Below, piece after piece: positions 1 to 8,886 of a stretch of DNA of 64,000 nucleotides. The notes beneath the pieces are model-generated. The model was given only the letters and a program-made list of their open reading frames with translations. It had not been told where the DNA came from and did no database searches. Every line of letters starts with the position of its first letter. Within the stretch, counting starts at the first letter, position 1. A program made the translations under genes and the position numbers. The stretch comes from Nocardiopsis coralli (GTDB lineage Bacteria > Actinomycetota > Actinomycetes > Streptosporangiales > Streptosporangiaceae), in NCBI RefSeq assembly GCF_014892575.1, contig NZ_JADBGI010000003.1, forward strand, positions 296,265-360,264, in the 5' to 3' direction.

Positions 1-975
1 CGCGTTCTCCCGGGCGAAGAAGTGGTTGGCGGCGGCGAAACCGAGCAGCACGGGCGTACCGGCCTCGATCGTGCGGCCTCCGCCGACGGGGATGTCCACC
101 CGGGGGTACATGGCGGGGTAGTTGGTGATCGGCGGGTCCTGCCACAGCACGCGGTCGACGAGCTGGCCGAGCTCGGCGTCGGTGCGGTAGAGGTCCGGTC
201 CGTGTCCCTCCTCGGAGAGGGCGGCCCGCAGCGTGGAGTTGATGAGGTTCGCGGTGGGTTCGTTGGCCGCGGTGACCATGAGGAGCATCTGGTGGATGAC
301 CTCCTCGTCGGTCAGGGCCGCCCGGTGCTGCACGAGCCGGGTGGTGACGTCGTCCCCCGGGTTGCGGTGCTTCTCGCTCACCGTCTCGGACAGTGCGCGT
401 TCGGCCTCGGCGTTGGCCCGTTCGGCGTCAACGCCCGTCCACAGGTCGCGGCTGGCCTTGGCGAAGGCGAGGGCGCGCTGCTCGTCCATGCCGAAGACGA
501 CGTTCATGACCAGCAGCGGCAGCAGGCGCGCGAACTCGTTGAGGAGATCGGCCTGGCCCCGCTCGCAGAAGGTGTCGATGAGGGAGTCGGCGACCTCGCG
601 GGTGACCGACGCCAGGCGCTGCTCGCTCACCGTCCCGAAACTGTCCACGATCGCCCGGCGGTAGCGCTGGTGCTCGGCCCCGTCGTTGAAGAGCGCGTTG
701 GGACGCGGCGCCATCATGGGGACCACGGCCGCCGATTCGTCGATCAGGCCCCGCGTGTAGTCCTTCCACAGATGGGGGTCGTGGCTGAACGTGTTCGTGT
801 CACGGCACCAGCTCAGGAACGTGCTGTAGTCGGTGATGAGCCAGCCCCGGACCCCCGGCTCGATCTCCACGGGGACGACGGGCCCGTGCTCCGCGCGCAT
901 CTTGTCGTAGAGCGCGTACGGATCGGGGTGCGGCTCGTCCTGGTACAGCTTCGCGTACGGGCATCCAGATGACAC
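1..975 (-). CDS. Cytochrome P450, CYP157-like, 3' part off the left edge
   Basis: The first 325 residues of a P450 are visible; the heme-cysteine loop lies beyond the window. The I-helix is seen near residues 226-241 (...VTAANEPT, T241 in the oxygen-activation position). The beta strand after the K-helix ends in TPVLLGFAAANHFF, typical of soluble bacterial P450s. The K-helix reads VDRVLWQDPP at 273-282, so the ExxR Glu is R275 and the Arg is W278. Loss of ExxR is the known signature of the actinobacterial CYP157 family, which often sits in 'conservon' operons; no conservon genes lie on the visible side. The start is a GTG at 975, the only good start after an in-frame stop at about 1056; the ribosome site is weak. 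Substrate is unknown. Confidence 0.85.
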   Translation of the reverse strand, partial: MSSGCPYAKLYQDEPHPDPYALYDKMRAEHGPVVPVEIEPGVRGWLITDYSTFLSWCRDTNTFSHDPHLWKDYTRGLIDESAAVVPMMAPRPNALFNDGAEHQRYRRAIVDSFGTVSEQRLASVTREVADSLIDTFCERGQADLLNEFARLLPLLVMNVVFGMDEQRALAFAKASRDLWTGVDAERANAEAERALSETVSEKHRNPGDDVTTRLVQHRAALTDEEVIHQMLLMVTAANEPTANLINSTLRAALSEEGHGPDLYRTDAELGQLVDRVLWQDPPITNYPAMYPRVDIPVGGGRTIEAGTPVLLGFAAANHFFARENA

Positions 976-1132
976 GGGCGCCTTAAAGGGGTGGGGGGCA
1001 GAGGTCGGTCGCGGGTCCGTCCGTCGCCGGGCGGGGTGTGATCCGCGAATACCCTAGCGGTCCTCCGCATCGCCGCAACAGCAAGGGTTCCGCCTTCTTG
1101 CGTCGGCGCAGCTCATGCCCGCGTACACATGT

Positions 1133-1165
1133 GCGCCCGGGTGCGCGTGAGGCACACCCGGGCGC
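1133..1165 (-). terminator. Hairpin terminator of the copper operon
   Basis: Perfect 11-bp inverted repeat (GCGCCCGGGTG at 1133-1143 and CACCCGGGCGC at 1155-1165) with an 11-nt loop, about 45 bp past the copA stop. There is no clear T-run, as is usual for actinobacterial terminators. Confidence 0.6.
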
Positions 1166-1211
1166 GTTCGGCCGGTCGGCGGGGCCGGTCGGGCGCCGCA
1201 GACCGGGCGGG

Positions 1212-3476
1212 TCAGGCGGTGTCGTCGGCCATCGGGCGGAACCGGCGCAGCCGCTGGCTGTTGGTCACCACGAACACGCTCGAGAGCGCCATCGCCGCAC
1301 CGGCGAGCATCGGGTTGAGCAGGCCGGCGGCGGCGAGCGGGATCGCCGAGGTGTTGTAGGCGAAGGCCCAGAACAGGTTGCCCTTGATCGTGGACAGCGT
1401 CCGGCGCGAGAGCCGCACGGCGTCGGCGGCGGCGCGCAGGTCGCCGCGGACCAGGGTCAGGTCACTGGCCTCGATCGCCACGTCCGTTCCGGTGCCCATG
1501 GACAGCCCGAGGTCGGCCTGGGCGAGGGCGGCGGCGTCGTTGACCCCGTCGCCGACCATGGCCACGGCGCGGCCCTCGTCCTGCAGGCGGCGGACCACGT
1601 CGACCTTGTCCTTGGGCAGGACCTCGGCGATCACCTCCTCGATCCCGACCTCGGCGGCGACGGTGCGGGCGACCGTCGTGTTGTCGCCGGTGAGCAGGAT
1701 CGGGGTGAGGCCGAGCTCGCGGAACCGGCGCACGGCCTCGGCGCTGGTCGGCTTGACCGCGTCGGCGACCACGAGCACCCCGCGGGCCCGGCCGTCCCAA
1801 CCGACGGCCACGGCGGTGCGGCCCTCGTTCTCGGCCCGGGCCATCGCGGACTCGAGCTCGGGCGGCAGCGGCTGCGACCACTCCTCCAGCAGCGCGCGGC
1901 GCCCGACGAGGACCGCGCGGCCCTCGACGGTCCCCTGCACACCGAGGCCCTCGACGTTGGCGAAGCCCTCCGGGGTGGGCAGGTCGCCGGTGCGTACCAG
2001 GGCGCCGGAGGCGATGGCGCGGGCGATGGGGTGCTCGGAGGCGTTCTCCAGGGCACCGGCCAGGCGCAGGAGCTCCTCCTCGTCGGTGCCCTCGGCCGCG
2101 ACGACCCCGTCCAGGGCCATCTTGCCGGTGGTGACGGTGCCGGTCTTGTCGAGCACGACGGTGTCCACGCGCCGGGTGGACTCCAGCACCTCGGGGCCCT
2201 TGATGAGGATGCCGAGCTGGGCGCCGCGGCCGGTCCCGATCATGAGCGCCATCGGGGTGGCCAGCCCGAGCGCGCAGGGGCAGGCGATGATGAGCACGGC
2301 GACGGCGGCGGTGAACGCGGCGGTCACGGGGTCGCCGGTGCCGAGCCAGAAACCGAGCGCGCCGACGGCGACCATGATCGCCACGGGCACGAAGACCCCG
2401 GAGATGCGGTCGGCGAGGCGCTGCACGGCGGCCTTGCCGTTCTGGGCCTCCTCGACCAGGCGGGCCATCTGCGCGAGCTGGGTGTCCGAACCGACGCGGG
2501 TGGCGCGCACGACCAGGCGTCCGCCGGCGTTGACGGTCGCACCGACCACGGCGCTGCCGGGTTCGACCTCGACCGGCGCCGACTCGCCGGTGAGCATGCT
2601 CATGTCGACGGCGGAGCTGCCCTCCTCGACGGTGCCGTCGGTGGCGACCTTCTCGCCGGGCCGGACCACGAACAGGTCGCCGGCGGCGAGCTCGCCCACG
2701 GGGACGAGGACCTCGCGGCCGTCGCGCAGGGCGGTGACCTCCTTGGCGCCGAGTTCCATGAGGGAACGCAGCGCCGCCCCGGCCTGCCGCTTGGAGCGCG
2801 CCTCGAAGAACTTGCCGAGGAGGATGAACGCGGTGACACCCGCGGCCACCTCCAGGTAGATGTTGGCGCTGCCGTCGGAGCGGGCGATGGTGAGCTCGAA
2901 GGGGTGCGTCATCCCCGGTTCCCCGGCGGTGCCGAGGAAGAGGGCGTAGAGCGACCACAGGAACGCCGCGCTCACGCCGAGCGAGACGAGCGTGTCCATG
3001 GTCGCGGTGCCGAGCTTGAGGTTCTTCCACGCGGCGACGTGGAAGGGCAGCGCCCCCCACACCACCACGGGTGCGGTGAGCGTGAGCGAGGCCCACTGCC
3101 AGTAGGTGAACTGCAGGGCCGGGACCATCGCCATGGCGATGACGGGCGCGGCGAGCAGGAGGGAGACGACCGCACGGGTGCGCAGCGCGCGCACGGGGTC
3201 GTCGGCCGCGGGTGCCTCCGCGGTGTCCTCGGGTTCGGGCGCGGGCGGGGCGGCGGAGTAACCGGCCTTCTCGATCTGGGCGACGAGGTCCTCGACGGCG
3301 GCGGCCCCGTCCTCGACGGACACCCGTGCCTTCTCGGTCGCGAAGTTGACGGTGGCGGTGACGCCGTCCATCTTGTTGAGCCGCTTCTCGACACGGTTGG
3401 CGCACGCGGCGCAGGTCATCCCGCCGATGTCGAGTTCGACGGACGCGGGGGCGCCGTGCAGGGGCTGGGTGCTCAC
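1212..3476 (-). CDS. copA: Copper-exporting P1B-type ATPase CopA
   Basis: Inner-membrane Cu(I) efflux pump of 754 residues, a usual length. It has one N-terminal heavy-metal domain (GMTCAAC, Cys22 and Cys25), the actuator motif TGES (296-299), the transmembrane metal site CPC (399-401), the phosphorylation motif DKTGT (443-447), SEHPIA in the nucleotide domain and GDGVND in the hinge. The GTG start overlaps the preceding gene's stop by 4 bp (GTGA), so translation is probably coupled. It is the last gene of a copZ-(small membrane protein)-copA operon whose promoter region carries CsoR-like palindromes. Monovalent copper or silver is the likely substrate from the CPC motif; this is inferred, not shown. 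Confidence 0.96.
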   Translation of the reverse strand: MSTQPLHGAPASVELDIGGMTCAACANRVEKRLNKMDGVTATVNFATEKARVSVEDGAAAVEDLVAQIEKAGYSAAPPAPEPEDTAEAPAADDPVRALRTRAVVSLLLAAPVIAMAMVPALQFTYWQWASLTLTAPVVVWGALPFHVAAWKNLKLGTATMDTLVSLGVSAAFLWSLYALFLGTAGEPGMTHPFELTIARSDGSANIYLEVAAGVTAFILLGKFFEARSKRQAGAALRSLMELGAKEVTALRDGREVLVPVGELAAGDLFVVRPGEKVATDGTVEEGSSAVDMSMLTGESAPVEVEPGSAVVGATVNAGGRLVVRATRVGSDTQLAQMARLVEEAQNGKAAVQRLADRISGVFVPVAIMVAVGALGFWLGTGDPVTAAFTAAVAVLIIACPCALGLATPMALMIGTGRGAQLGILIKGPEVLESTRRVDTVVLDKTGTVTTGKMALDGVVAAEGTDEEELLRLAGALENASEHPIARAIASGALVRTGDLPTPEGFANVEGLGVQGTVEGRAVLVGRRALLEEWSQPLPPELESAMARAENEGRTAVAVGWDGRARGVLVVADAVKPTSAEAVRRFRELGLTPILLTGDNTTVARTVAAEVGIEEVIAEVLPKDKVDVVRRLQDEGRAVAMVGDGVNDAAALAQADLGLSMGTGTDVAIEASDLTLVRGDLRAAADAVRLSRRTLSTIKGNLFWAFAYNTSAIPLAAAGLLNPMLAGAAMALSSVFVVTNSQRLRRFRPMADDTA

Positions 3477-3673
3477 CGTGTCCCCCCTTCGTGGCCGTCG
3501 CCGTCGGTGTCGTCGTGGCCCGTGTCGGCCGGGTCGTCGTGGCCCTGTTCCACCGAGTGCTCCGGAGCGTTCTCCGGGAGCACGGGGCCGACCAGTGAGC
3601 CGACCCCGAACATCGCACCGAACACGGCCACGAGGCCCAGGGCGTAGAGCCCGAGCTTCGTGGTCACACGCAT
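3473..3673 (-). CDS. Small single-span membrane protein of the copper operon
   Basis: 66 residues: one transmembrane helix (about 7-31, [18 protein letters not shown]) followed by a short acidic, His-rich tail ([17 protein letters not shown]) that could bind metal outside the membrane. Many actinobacterial copper operons carry a longer protein at this position, with the same N-terminal helix followed by an extracytoplasmic domain of over 100 residues. Here only helix and tail remain, which suggests a shortened version (inference). It sits one base after copZ and overlaps copA by 4 bp. Function is unknown; a role in copper handling is suggested only by position. Confidence 0.7.
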   Translation of the reverse strand: MRVTTKLGLYALGLVAVFGAMFGVGSLVGPVLPENAPEHSVEQGHDDPADTGHDDTDGDGHEGGTR

Positions 3674-3674
3674 G

Positions 3675-3890
3675 TCAGTCCCGTACCTCGTATCCGGCCT
3701 CGTCGATGGCGGCGCGCACGGCGGCGTCGTCGACGGTGCCCTCGCTGGTGACCGTGACCTTCTTGGCCTCCAGGTCGACGGCGACGTCGGTGACCCCGGC
3801 GACCTCGGTGACCTCCTCGGTCACGGAGTTGACGCAGTGCCCGCAGCTCATCCCGTCGACGGTGTAGACAGCGGTGGTCGTGGTGGCCAT
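3675..3890 (-). CDS. copZ: CopZ-like copper chaperone (HMA domain)
   Basis: 71-residue soluble heavy-metal-associated domain with the metal motif GMSCGHC (Cys16, Cys19) and the usual beta-alpha-beta-beta-alpha-beta length. It should bind Cu(I) in the cytoplasm and pass it to CopA, the third gene of the operon. The ATG at 3890 is chosen because a strong AGGAGG lies 6 bases upstream; an in-frame extension upstream to 3932 has no ribosome site. Regulation by a CsoR-type repressor is inferred from the two palindromes upstream; no csoR gene is in the window. Confidence 0.92.
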   Translation of the reverse strand: MATTTTAVYTVDGMSCGHCVNSVTEEVTEVAGVTDVAVDLEAKKVTVTSEGTVDDAAVRAAIDEAGYEVRD

Positions 3891-3940
3891 GTCGCCTCCT
3901 GTGGGTGGTGTGCGAAGGGTTTCCTCCAACACCCGGAACT

Positions 3941-3957
3941 ATACCCCCCTAGGGTAT
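3941..3957. promoter_or_regulatory. CsoR-like copper operator, proximal
   Basis: ATACCCCCCTAGGGTAT, an interrupted palindrome (ATACCC/GGGTAT) of the type bound by CsoR copper sensors, about 50 bp upstream of the copZ start. Assignment rests on motif shape and the copper operon beside it. Confidence 0.7.
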
Positions 3958-4010
3958 CTACGAGTCAAGCCCCCGCACCCCGTGTTCGAACGCCGACGGC
4001 CACGTCAGAC

Positions 4011-4025
4011 TACCCCAGGGGGGTA
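4011..4025. promoter_or_regulatory. CsoR-like copper operator, distal
   Basis: TACCCCAGGGGGGTA, a perfect 6-bp inverted repeat (TACCCC/GGGGTA) with a 3-bp spacer. It is a second copy of the same class of site about 69 bp (centre to centre) upstream of the first. Confidence 0.6.
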
Positions 4026-4100
4026 AAGAAGCCCCACACCGCACCCCATGCGCAGGCCATACGCACGCGGGCCCCGCAGCCAGGCCCCGGACACACGAAC

Positions 4101-4135
4101 GGGGTCGCGGACCGCTCGATGCGGCCCGCGACCCC
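4101..4135 (-). terminator. Hairpin terminator after the GNAT gene
   Basis: Perfect 10-bp inverted repeat GGGGTCGCGG (4101-4110) and CCGCGACCCC (4126-4135), placed just past the 3' end of the acetyltransferase at 4229-4828. The rest of the 338-bp gap from 3891 to 4228 holds only the two copper palindromes. Confidence 0.5.
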
Positions 4136-4228
4136 TTCCGACAGATACCCTCCCCCCGTTCCCACGAGGGGTGTGGGTCCAGGCCACCCGGCGACGCCGG
4201 CCCCGGCTCCCCGGGACCGACTCGCGTG

Positions 4229-4828
4229 TCAGCCCTCCTTGAGCTCCAGCCTGGCCACCGTGCGCTCGCTCGCGTGGTGCTGGGCCAGGCTGAAGCCGGC
4301 GCGGCGGAACATCTCCACCGTGCCCGTGTAGACCTCGGCACTGGGCGCCCGCCCGCCCGCGGTGTCGACGGGATAGGCCTCCAGGACCCGGGCGCCCTCG
4401 GCCCGCGCGTACTCGATGGCCCCGTCCAGCAGTCGGGTTCCGGCACCCCGGCGCCGGCGGCGAGGCGGCAGCCAGAAGCACACGAGCGACCACACCCCGG
4501 GTTCGGCCGGGTCGGCCGGGCGCAGGGAACGCGAGCGCGACAGCCGGATGTAGTCCTCGCGCGGGGCGACCGACACCCAGCCGCAGGGGCCCTCCTCGTC
4601 GTAGGCGAGCAGCCCGGGCACCCGGCCCTCGAGGGTGAGCCGGCGCAACTCGGCCTTGTTGTCCACCCCGCGCACCGACCGGTCGCAGTTGGTACTGGCC
4701 GTGTGGTCCTTGGCCCGCCTCCGGAAGAACGTGCACCAGCAGTGCCCGTAGGCTCCGGTCGGTCCGAACAGGTCCTCGAGGTCCTGCCACCGCTCGGCGG
4801 TGGCGGGCTCGATCGAGACGATGGACAT
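4229..4828 (-). CDS. GNAT family N-acetyltransferase
   Basis: 199-residue acetyl-CoA-dependent acyltransferase. It contains an N-terminal region with GAYGHCWCTFF, a central beta strand (GWVSVAPREDY), the acetyl-CoA segment RRRRRGAGTRLLDGAIEYARAEG in the place of the R/QxxGxG/A motif, and a C-terminal FRRAGF. This layout (WCTFF start, YPVDT near the end) is common in uncharacterised actinobacterial GNATs. The ATG at 4828 has GAGGAG 7 bases upstream; longer starts lack a ribosome site. Monocistronic; the substrate is not predictable. Confidence 0.85.
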   Translation of the reverse strand: MSIVSIEPATAERWQDLEDLFGPTGAYGHCWCTFFRRRAKDHTASTNCDRSVRGVDNKAELRRLTLEGRVPGLLAYDEEGPCGWVSVAPREDYIRLSRSRSLRPADPAEPGVWSLVCFWLPPRRRRRGAGTRLLDGAIEYARAEGARVLEAYPVDTAGGRAPSAEVYTGTVEMFRRAGFSLAQHHASERTVARLELKEG

Positions 4829-4992
4829 CTGGCTCCTCACCGAGACGCACGACTGGCCGCCACAACTGTGACCCAGAACACTAGCGCTGTTCAGTCGTGA
4901 CCGAAAGAACACGCATGCCCGAAACATGACCTCGCGTTGGCCTTTTTCGCTTTTGGGGTCAGAGTGATCCGGTGAAAATGCCGCCCGAACGC

Positions 4993-5026
4993 CGTGGGGC
5001 CGGCCCCGAACGGGACCGGCCCCACG
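4993..5026 (-). terminator. Hairpin terminator after the symporter gene
   Basis: 11-bp inverted repeat CGTGGGGCCGG (4993-5003) and CCGGCCCCACG (5016-5026) with a 12-nt loop, 22 bp past the stop of the sodium:alanine symporter. Confidence 0.6.
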
Positions 5027-5048
5027 TGTGCGAGCTGTACGGATCGGG

Positions 5049-6548
5049 TCAGGCCGACGACCGCTCGCTCTCGCTCCGGCTGGGTTCCTTCGGCTCCCAG
5101 CACTCGATCCCGCGCACGTCGGGCAGGCGGTCCCGCGTGAAGACCGGGTCGAGCCCCTGACGCCGCTGGTCGTTGTAGTCCTTGAGCAGACGGCAGGCGA
5201 TCACCGTCAGTGGTGTGATCGCGATGAGGTTGACCAGCGCCATCATGCCCATCGTCGTGTCGGCCAGGGACCAGATCAGCGCGATCTCGCCCAGCGATCC
5301 GAGGAAGGTCGCCGCGAGGAACACGCACTTGTACACGAACAGCACACGCTCGTTCGTGGACAGGTACTCGATGTTGGACTCGCCGTAGTAGTAGTTGCCC
5401 AACACCGAGGTGAAGGCCACCAGGGCGATGATGAACGTCATCAGGTGCAGCGCCCACGGGCCCAGCTGCGCGGTGAGCGCGAACTGTGTCAGGTCGCCCT
5501 GCAGCTCGCCGTCCCCGATGGCGTCGCGCTGGCCGAGCAGGATGATGAAGGCCGTGATCGAGCAGATGACCAGGGTGTCCAGGTAGACGCCCAGGGTCTG
5601 CACCAGGCCCTGCTTTGCGGGGTGCGTCACCGAGGCGCTCGCGGCGGCGTTGGGCGCCGAACCCAGGCCGGCCTCGTTGGAGAACATGCCGCGGCGCACA
5701 CCCTGGATGATGACCACACCGAGCGCGGCACCGGCGAACTCCTGGAACCCGAAGGCGTGCTCGATGATGAGGGCGAACATGCCCGGCACCTCGCGCCAGT
5801 TCATCACCATCAGCAGCAGGCCGATGACCACGTACAGGCCGGCGAAGAACGGGATGAGCGCCTGGGCCGTGTGCGCGATCCGGCGCACACCGCCGAAGAT
5901 CACCAGGCCCGTGAGAATCACGAGCCCCACACCCACCACGGCCGCGAAGACCGTGTTGCCGCTCGCGTCGAGGCCCGCGTGGTCGGCTGAGTTGGCGATG
6001 GCGCCGCTGATGGTGTTGCTCTGCACCGCGTTGAAGACCATCGGGAACGTGATGATCAGGATGACCGCGAAGACCACCGCCAACCAGCGCTGCCCGAGCC
6101 CCTTCTCGATGTAGTACGCGGGACCGCCCCGGTAACCCATGGGATGGCGGACCTTGTAGAGCTGGGCCAGCGTGGACTCAACGAAACTGGCGCCGCACAC
6201 CACGACGGCCATGACCCACATCCAGAAGACGGCGCCCGGCCCGCCCAGGGAGATCGCGATCGAGACACCGATGATGTTTCCGGTGCCGATCCGCGCGGCC
6301 GCCGAGATCATGAACGCCTGCAGCGAGGAGACGGCCTTCTTGCCGTCCGGCGCGATCTCGGGCTTGCTCTTCAGGACGCGGAACATCTCCGGGATCATCC
6401 GGAACTGCACGCCGCCCGTGCGGATCGTGATGTAGAGGCTGACGACCGCCAGAAGGGGGATGATCAGCCACAGCCAGAAGTAGTCGTCGTTGAAGACACC
6501 GACGGCCTCGGTCAGGCTGTCGACGGTGGCTTCCTCTGCCAGTAGCAC
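5049..6548 (-). CDS. Sodium:alanine symporter family (AGCS) amino-acid transporter
   Basis: About 499 residues with 10-11 transmembrane helices. Family signatures visible include GTGNIIGVSIAISLGGPGAVFWMW, the HPMGYRGGPAYYIEKGLG segment and the SNEAGLGSAPNAAAS motif of the DAACS/AGCS fold. It should import alanine, glycine or a similar small amino acid with sodium. The GTG at 6548 has GAGGAG 8 bases upstream; an upstream in-frame ATG at 6584 has none. It stands alone with its own hairpin terminator. Confidence 0.93.
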   Translation of the reverse strand: MLLAEEATVDSLTEAVGVFNDDYFWLWLIIPLLAVVSLYITIRTGGVQFRMIPEMFRVLKSKPEIAPDGKKAVSSLQAFMISAAARIGTGNIIGVSIAISLGGPGAVFWMWVMAVVVCGASFVESTLAQLYKVRHPMGYRGGPAYYIEKGLGQRWLAVVFAVILIITFPMVFNAVQSNTISGAIANSADHAGLDASGNTVFAAVVGVGLVILTGLVIFGGVRRIAHTAQALIPFFAGLYVVIGLLLMVMNWREVPGMFALIIEHAFGFQEFAGAALGVVIIQGVRRGMFSNEAGLGSAPNAAASASVTHPAKQGLVQTLGVYLDTLVICSITAFIILLGQRDAIGDGELQGDLTQFALTAQLGPWALHLMTFIIALVAFTSVLGNYYYGESNIEYLSTNERVLFVYKCVFLAATFLGSLGEIALIWSLADTTMGMMALVNLIAITPLTVIACRLLKDYNDQRRQGLDPVFTRDRLPDVRGIECWEPKEPSRSESERSSA

Positions 6549-6697
6549 TTGTGGCGCTCCTCGGTTCTGATGGACAACCGCCACCCCTTACCCGCGGGGA
6601 GGCGCAAAACACACCCGAGGGGTGAACGTGCCCCGACCCGTGTGCACCTCGCGCCCGAACCGTTACCTCCGCCCCACCTGCGACGACCCAACGCAAC

Positions 6698-6735
6698 GGC
6701 CCGGGCGCCGACGGTGCTCCGCCGGGGCCCGGGCC
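6698..6735 (-). terminator. Hairpin terminator after the small GNAT gene
   Basis: Inverted repeat GGCCCGGGC (6698-6706) and GCCCGGGCC (6727-6735) just beyond the stop of the gene at 6753-7040. Confidence 0.5.
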
Positions 6736-6752
6736 TTGTGCCGCAGCAGGGA

Positions 6753-7040
6753 TCAGTTCCGGTGCACGAGGTCGGCGTAGCCGGGGTTGCGTTCGAGGAA
6801 GGCCTGCGCGAAGGGGCAGATCGGAACGACCTTCAACCCGCGCCTCCGGATGTCGTCCAGGGACTCGCGCATGAGCGCGGAGGCCACCCCCTGCCCCTCG
6901 AAGGCGGGGTCGACCTCCACGTGCGGCAGCGCAAGGACCCCGTCCTCGATCAGGTGGTAGGCGGAGAACCCCACGGTCTTGCCGTCCGCACTGACCTCGT
7001 ACCTCGAACGCTCCGGCGCGTCCTCGACCGTCAGATCCAT
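6753..7040 (-). CDS. Small GNAT-like acetyltransferase (YjdJ type)
   Basis: 95 residues, the normal size of the single-domain YjdJ/Acetyltransf_CG family. The acetyl-CoA loop is EGQGVASALM within VDPAFEGQGVASALMRESL; the C-terminus has the family's VPICPFAQAFLERNP motif. Family members are related to GNATs but their substrates are unknown. The ATG at 7040 has a GGGAGAG site just upstream; a longer frame starting at 7130 has no ribosome site and exceeds the family length. Confidence 0.85.
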   Translation of the reverse strand: MDLTVEDAPERSRYEVSADGKTVGFSAYHLIEDGVLALPHVEVDPAFEGQGVASALMRESLDDIRRRGLKVVPICPFAQAFLERNPGYADLVHRN

Positions 7041-7145
7041 GTCTCTCCCAGTCACTGGTGTGCGCGGGGCGGGTCCTGGACACCGCCTGCCGACACACAC
7101 CAGTATCCCCGTTCCGGGCACGGCCCCCAAGGGGTCCCCGTCAGC

Positions 7146-8084
7146 TCACCGGCCGGCCTTGTAGGGGTCGGTGACACCGCCCGGGCAGGCCAGGCCGTCG
7201 ATGTCCCACCCGGCGAGCCCGGCCCCGGCCACGTAGGCGCTCTCGAAGAAGTCCAGGACCGTGGCGCGCGGGTCCGAGGCGCGGCGGGCGTCGGCGTAGC
7301 GCAGCAATGCCAGGTGCCCGTGCCCACTGGCCGCCCACTCGGCGGAGGACGGCGTGAGCGGGCGTTCGGCGAGCCCGTCCGGTTCCGGGGCCGCGTACGC
7401 GTAGAAGCAGGGTTCGGGAACGTTGTCGTCGCCGAACCAGAAACCGAAGCTCACCACCTCCCGCGAGTACGCCTCGCGCACCAGCTCGCCCGCCTCGCGC
7501 GGCTGGGCGACCGGGTGCGGGGAGAACCGGGTGACGGCGATGTCGAACGTGTGCCAGAAGTGGTGCACGGGGCTGGTCTTGCCGGAGAACCCCGCCGCGA
7601 ACTCCTCCAGCACCAGGTTGACCTGGCTCAGCACCTGCCAGTAGCGGTTGGCGTGCTCCGGGACGTAGGTGGCGTGCTCGTGGTCGTCGACGAACGGGCG
7701 GTCGGCGTCGGGCAGGTCGAACGGGGTCGCGTGGGGGATGCTGCCGTCCACGCCGAGGCTGTCCAGCGCCGACTGGAAACGCAGGTAGAACGAGCCCACG
7801 CTGTGCCCCTGCAGCGGGAAGGACACCTCCTCCCCCTCCAGGTTGGAGGCCACCAGCCGGTGGCGCACGAAGTCGAAGTCGACGCTGAAGACCGGGTTGC
7901 CGTCCACGATGCCCATCGGCCGGGTCGTGATGCCGGTGCCCGTCAGGTGGAAGGGCACGTTCCACCAGTGGTTGCGGCGCGGGCTGTGGTGCAGGCGGAC
8001 CTTGCCGACGATCTGCTCGAACCGGTGGATCGTCTGTTTGGTGTCGGCCCAGCTCTTCAGCGGAAAGTCCGGGAACAGCTCCAT
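7146..8084 (-). CDS. DUF5996 family protein
   Basis: 312 residues matching the DUF5996 pattern: an N-terminal W-DTK-T-H segment, PRRNHWWNVPFHLT near residue 36, a central DxxHxxYxPEHANRYW region and VHHFWHTFDIAVTRF. The protein is soluble, rich in aromatic residues and has conserved His clusters, but no catalytic assignment is known to me. It lies 49 bp upstream of the narI end and is transcribed in the same direction as the nar operon, so read-through from nar is possible; a functional link is not established. Confidence 0.8.
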   Translation of the reverse strand: MELFPDFPLKSWADTKQTIHRFEQIVGKVRLHHSPRRNHWWNVPFHLTGTGITTRPMGIVDGNPVFSVDFDFVRHRLVASNLEGEEVSFPLQGHSVGSFYLRFQSALDSLGVDGSIPHATPFDLPDADRPFVDDHEHATYVPEHANRYWQVLSQVNLVLEEFAAGFSGKTSPVHHFWHTFDIAVTRFSPHPVAQPREAGELVREAYSREVVSFGFWFGDDNVPEPCFYAYAAPEPDGLAERPLTPSSAEWAASGHGHLALLRYADARRASDPRATVLDFFESAYVAGAGLAGWDIDGLACPGGVTDPYKAGR

Positions 8085-8133
8085 CGGGGTCTACTCCTTG
8101 TTCGGCGGGACGGTACGCGCGGCCGGTGCCGGC

Positions 8134-8886
8134 TCACCAGCCCCGGCGGGTGGTGCGTTCGGCGTGCCCGGCACCGGCGGGGTGCGGGTCACGGGAGCGG
8201 TAGACGATGTAGGGACGCACGAGGTACCCGAGCGGCGCGCTGAACGCGTGCACGAGCCGGGTGAACGGGAACAGCGCGAACAGCGCCAGCCCCATCAGTG
8301 CGTGCAGTTTGTAGGGGCCCTCGGCCGCGGCCATGGCCGACACGTCGGGGTTGAGGATCCAGATCGACCGGAACCACGGCGAGACGGTGTGCCGGTAGTC
8401 CTGTGTCTCGCCCCCGACCACTTCGGTGCCCGCGAAGTAGGCGGTCATGCCCAGACCGGTGACCAGGGCCAGCACCAGGACCGCGTACATGAGCTTGTCG
8501 TTCTTGGTCGTGGCGCTGAAGACCGGGCCCTTGGTGCGGCGCCGCCAGATCAGCAGGACGATCCCGGCGAGCGTGCACACACCCGCGACCAGCCCGAGTG
8601 ACAGGGCGGTCACGTGGTAGATCGAGTCGGAGACGCCGAGCGCGCGCGTCCAGCTCTCCGGGATCAGCAGGCCCACGACGTGGCCGGCGATGACGAAGAG
8701 CAGTCCGACGTGGAAGAGCGGGCTGCCGATGCGCAGCAGCCGCGACTCGTAGAGCTCGGACGAGCGGGTGGTCCACCCGAACCGGTCGTAGCGGTGGCGC
8801 CAGACCAGGCCTCCCACGAACACCACGAGCACCGCGTAGGGCAGCACGCCCCACAGCAGGAGGTCGACGGGGCCGAACCCGTTCAT
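8134..8886 (-). CDS. narI: Respiratory nitrate reductase gamma subunit NarI
   Basis: 250-residue cytochrome b subunit with five transmembrane helices. It anchors NarGH on the inner face of the membrane and passes electrons from menaquinol to NarH through two hemes b. Candidate heme-ligand histidines lie in the second and fifth helices (FHVGLLFVIAGHVVG near 65 and YKLHALMGLALF..RLVHAF near 205-225). The ATG at 8886 overlaps the narJ stop by 4 bp. Last gene of narGHJI. Confidence 0.95.
   Translation of the reverse strand: MNGFGPVDLLLWGVLPYAVLVVFVGGLVWRHRYDRFGWTTRSSELYESRLLRIGSPLFHVGLLFVIAGHVVGLLIPESWTRALGVSDSIYHVTALSLGLVAGVCTLAGIVLLIWRRRTKGPVFSATTKNDKLMYAVLVLALVTGLGMTAYFAGTEVVGGETQDYRHTVSPWFRSIWILNPDVSAMAAAEGPYKLHALMGLALFALFPFTRLVHAFSAPLGYLVRPYIVYRSRDPHPAGAGHAERTTRRGW

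Noticed and set aside
1038..3647. Long plus-strand frame opposite copA
   Set aside because: Antisense shadow of the P-type ATPase in GC-rich sequence; low-complexity Gly/Arg/His translation.
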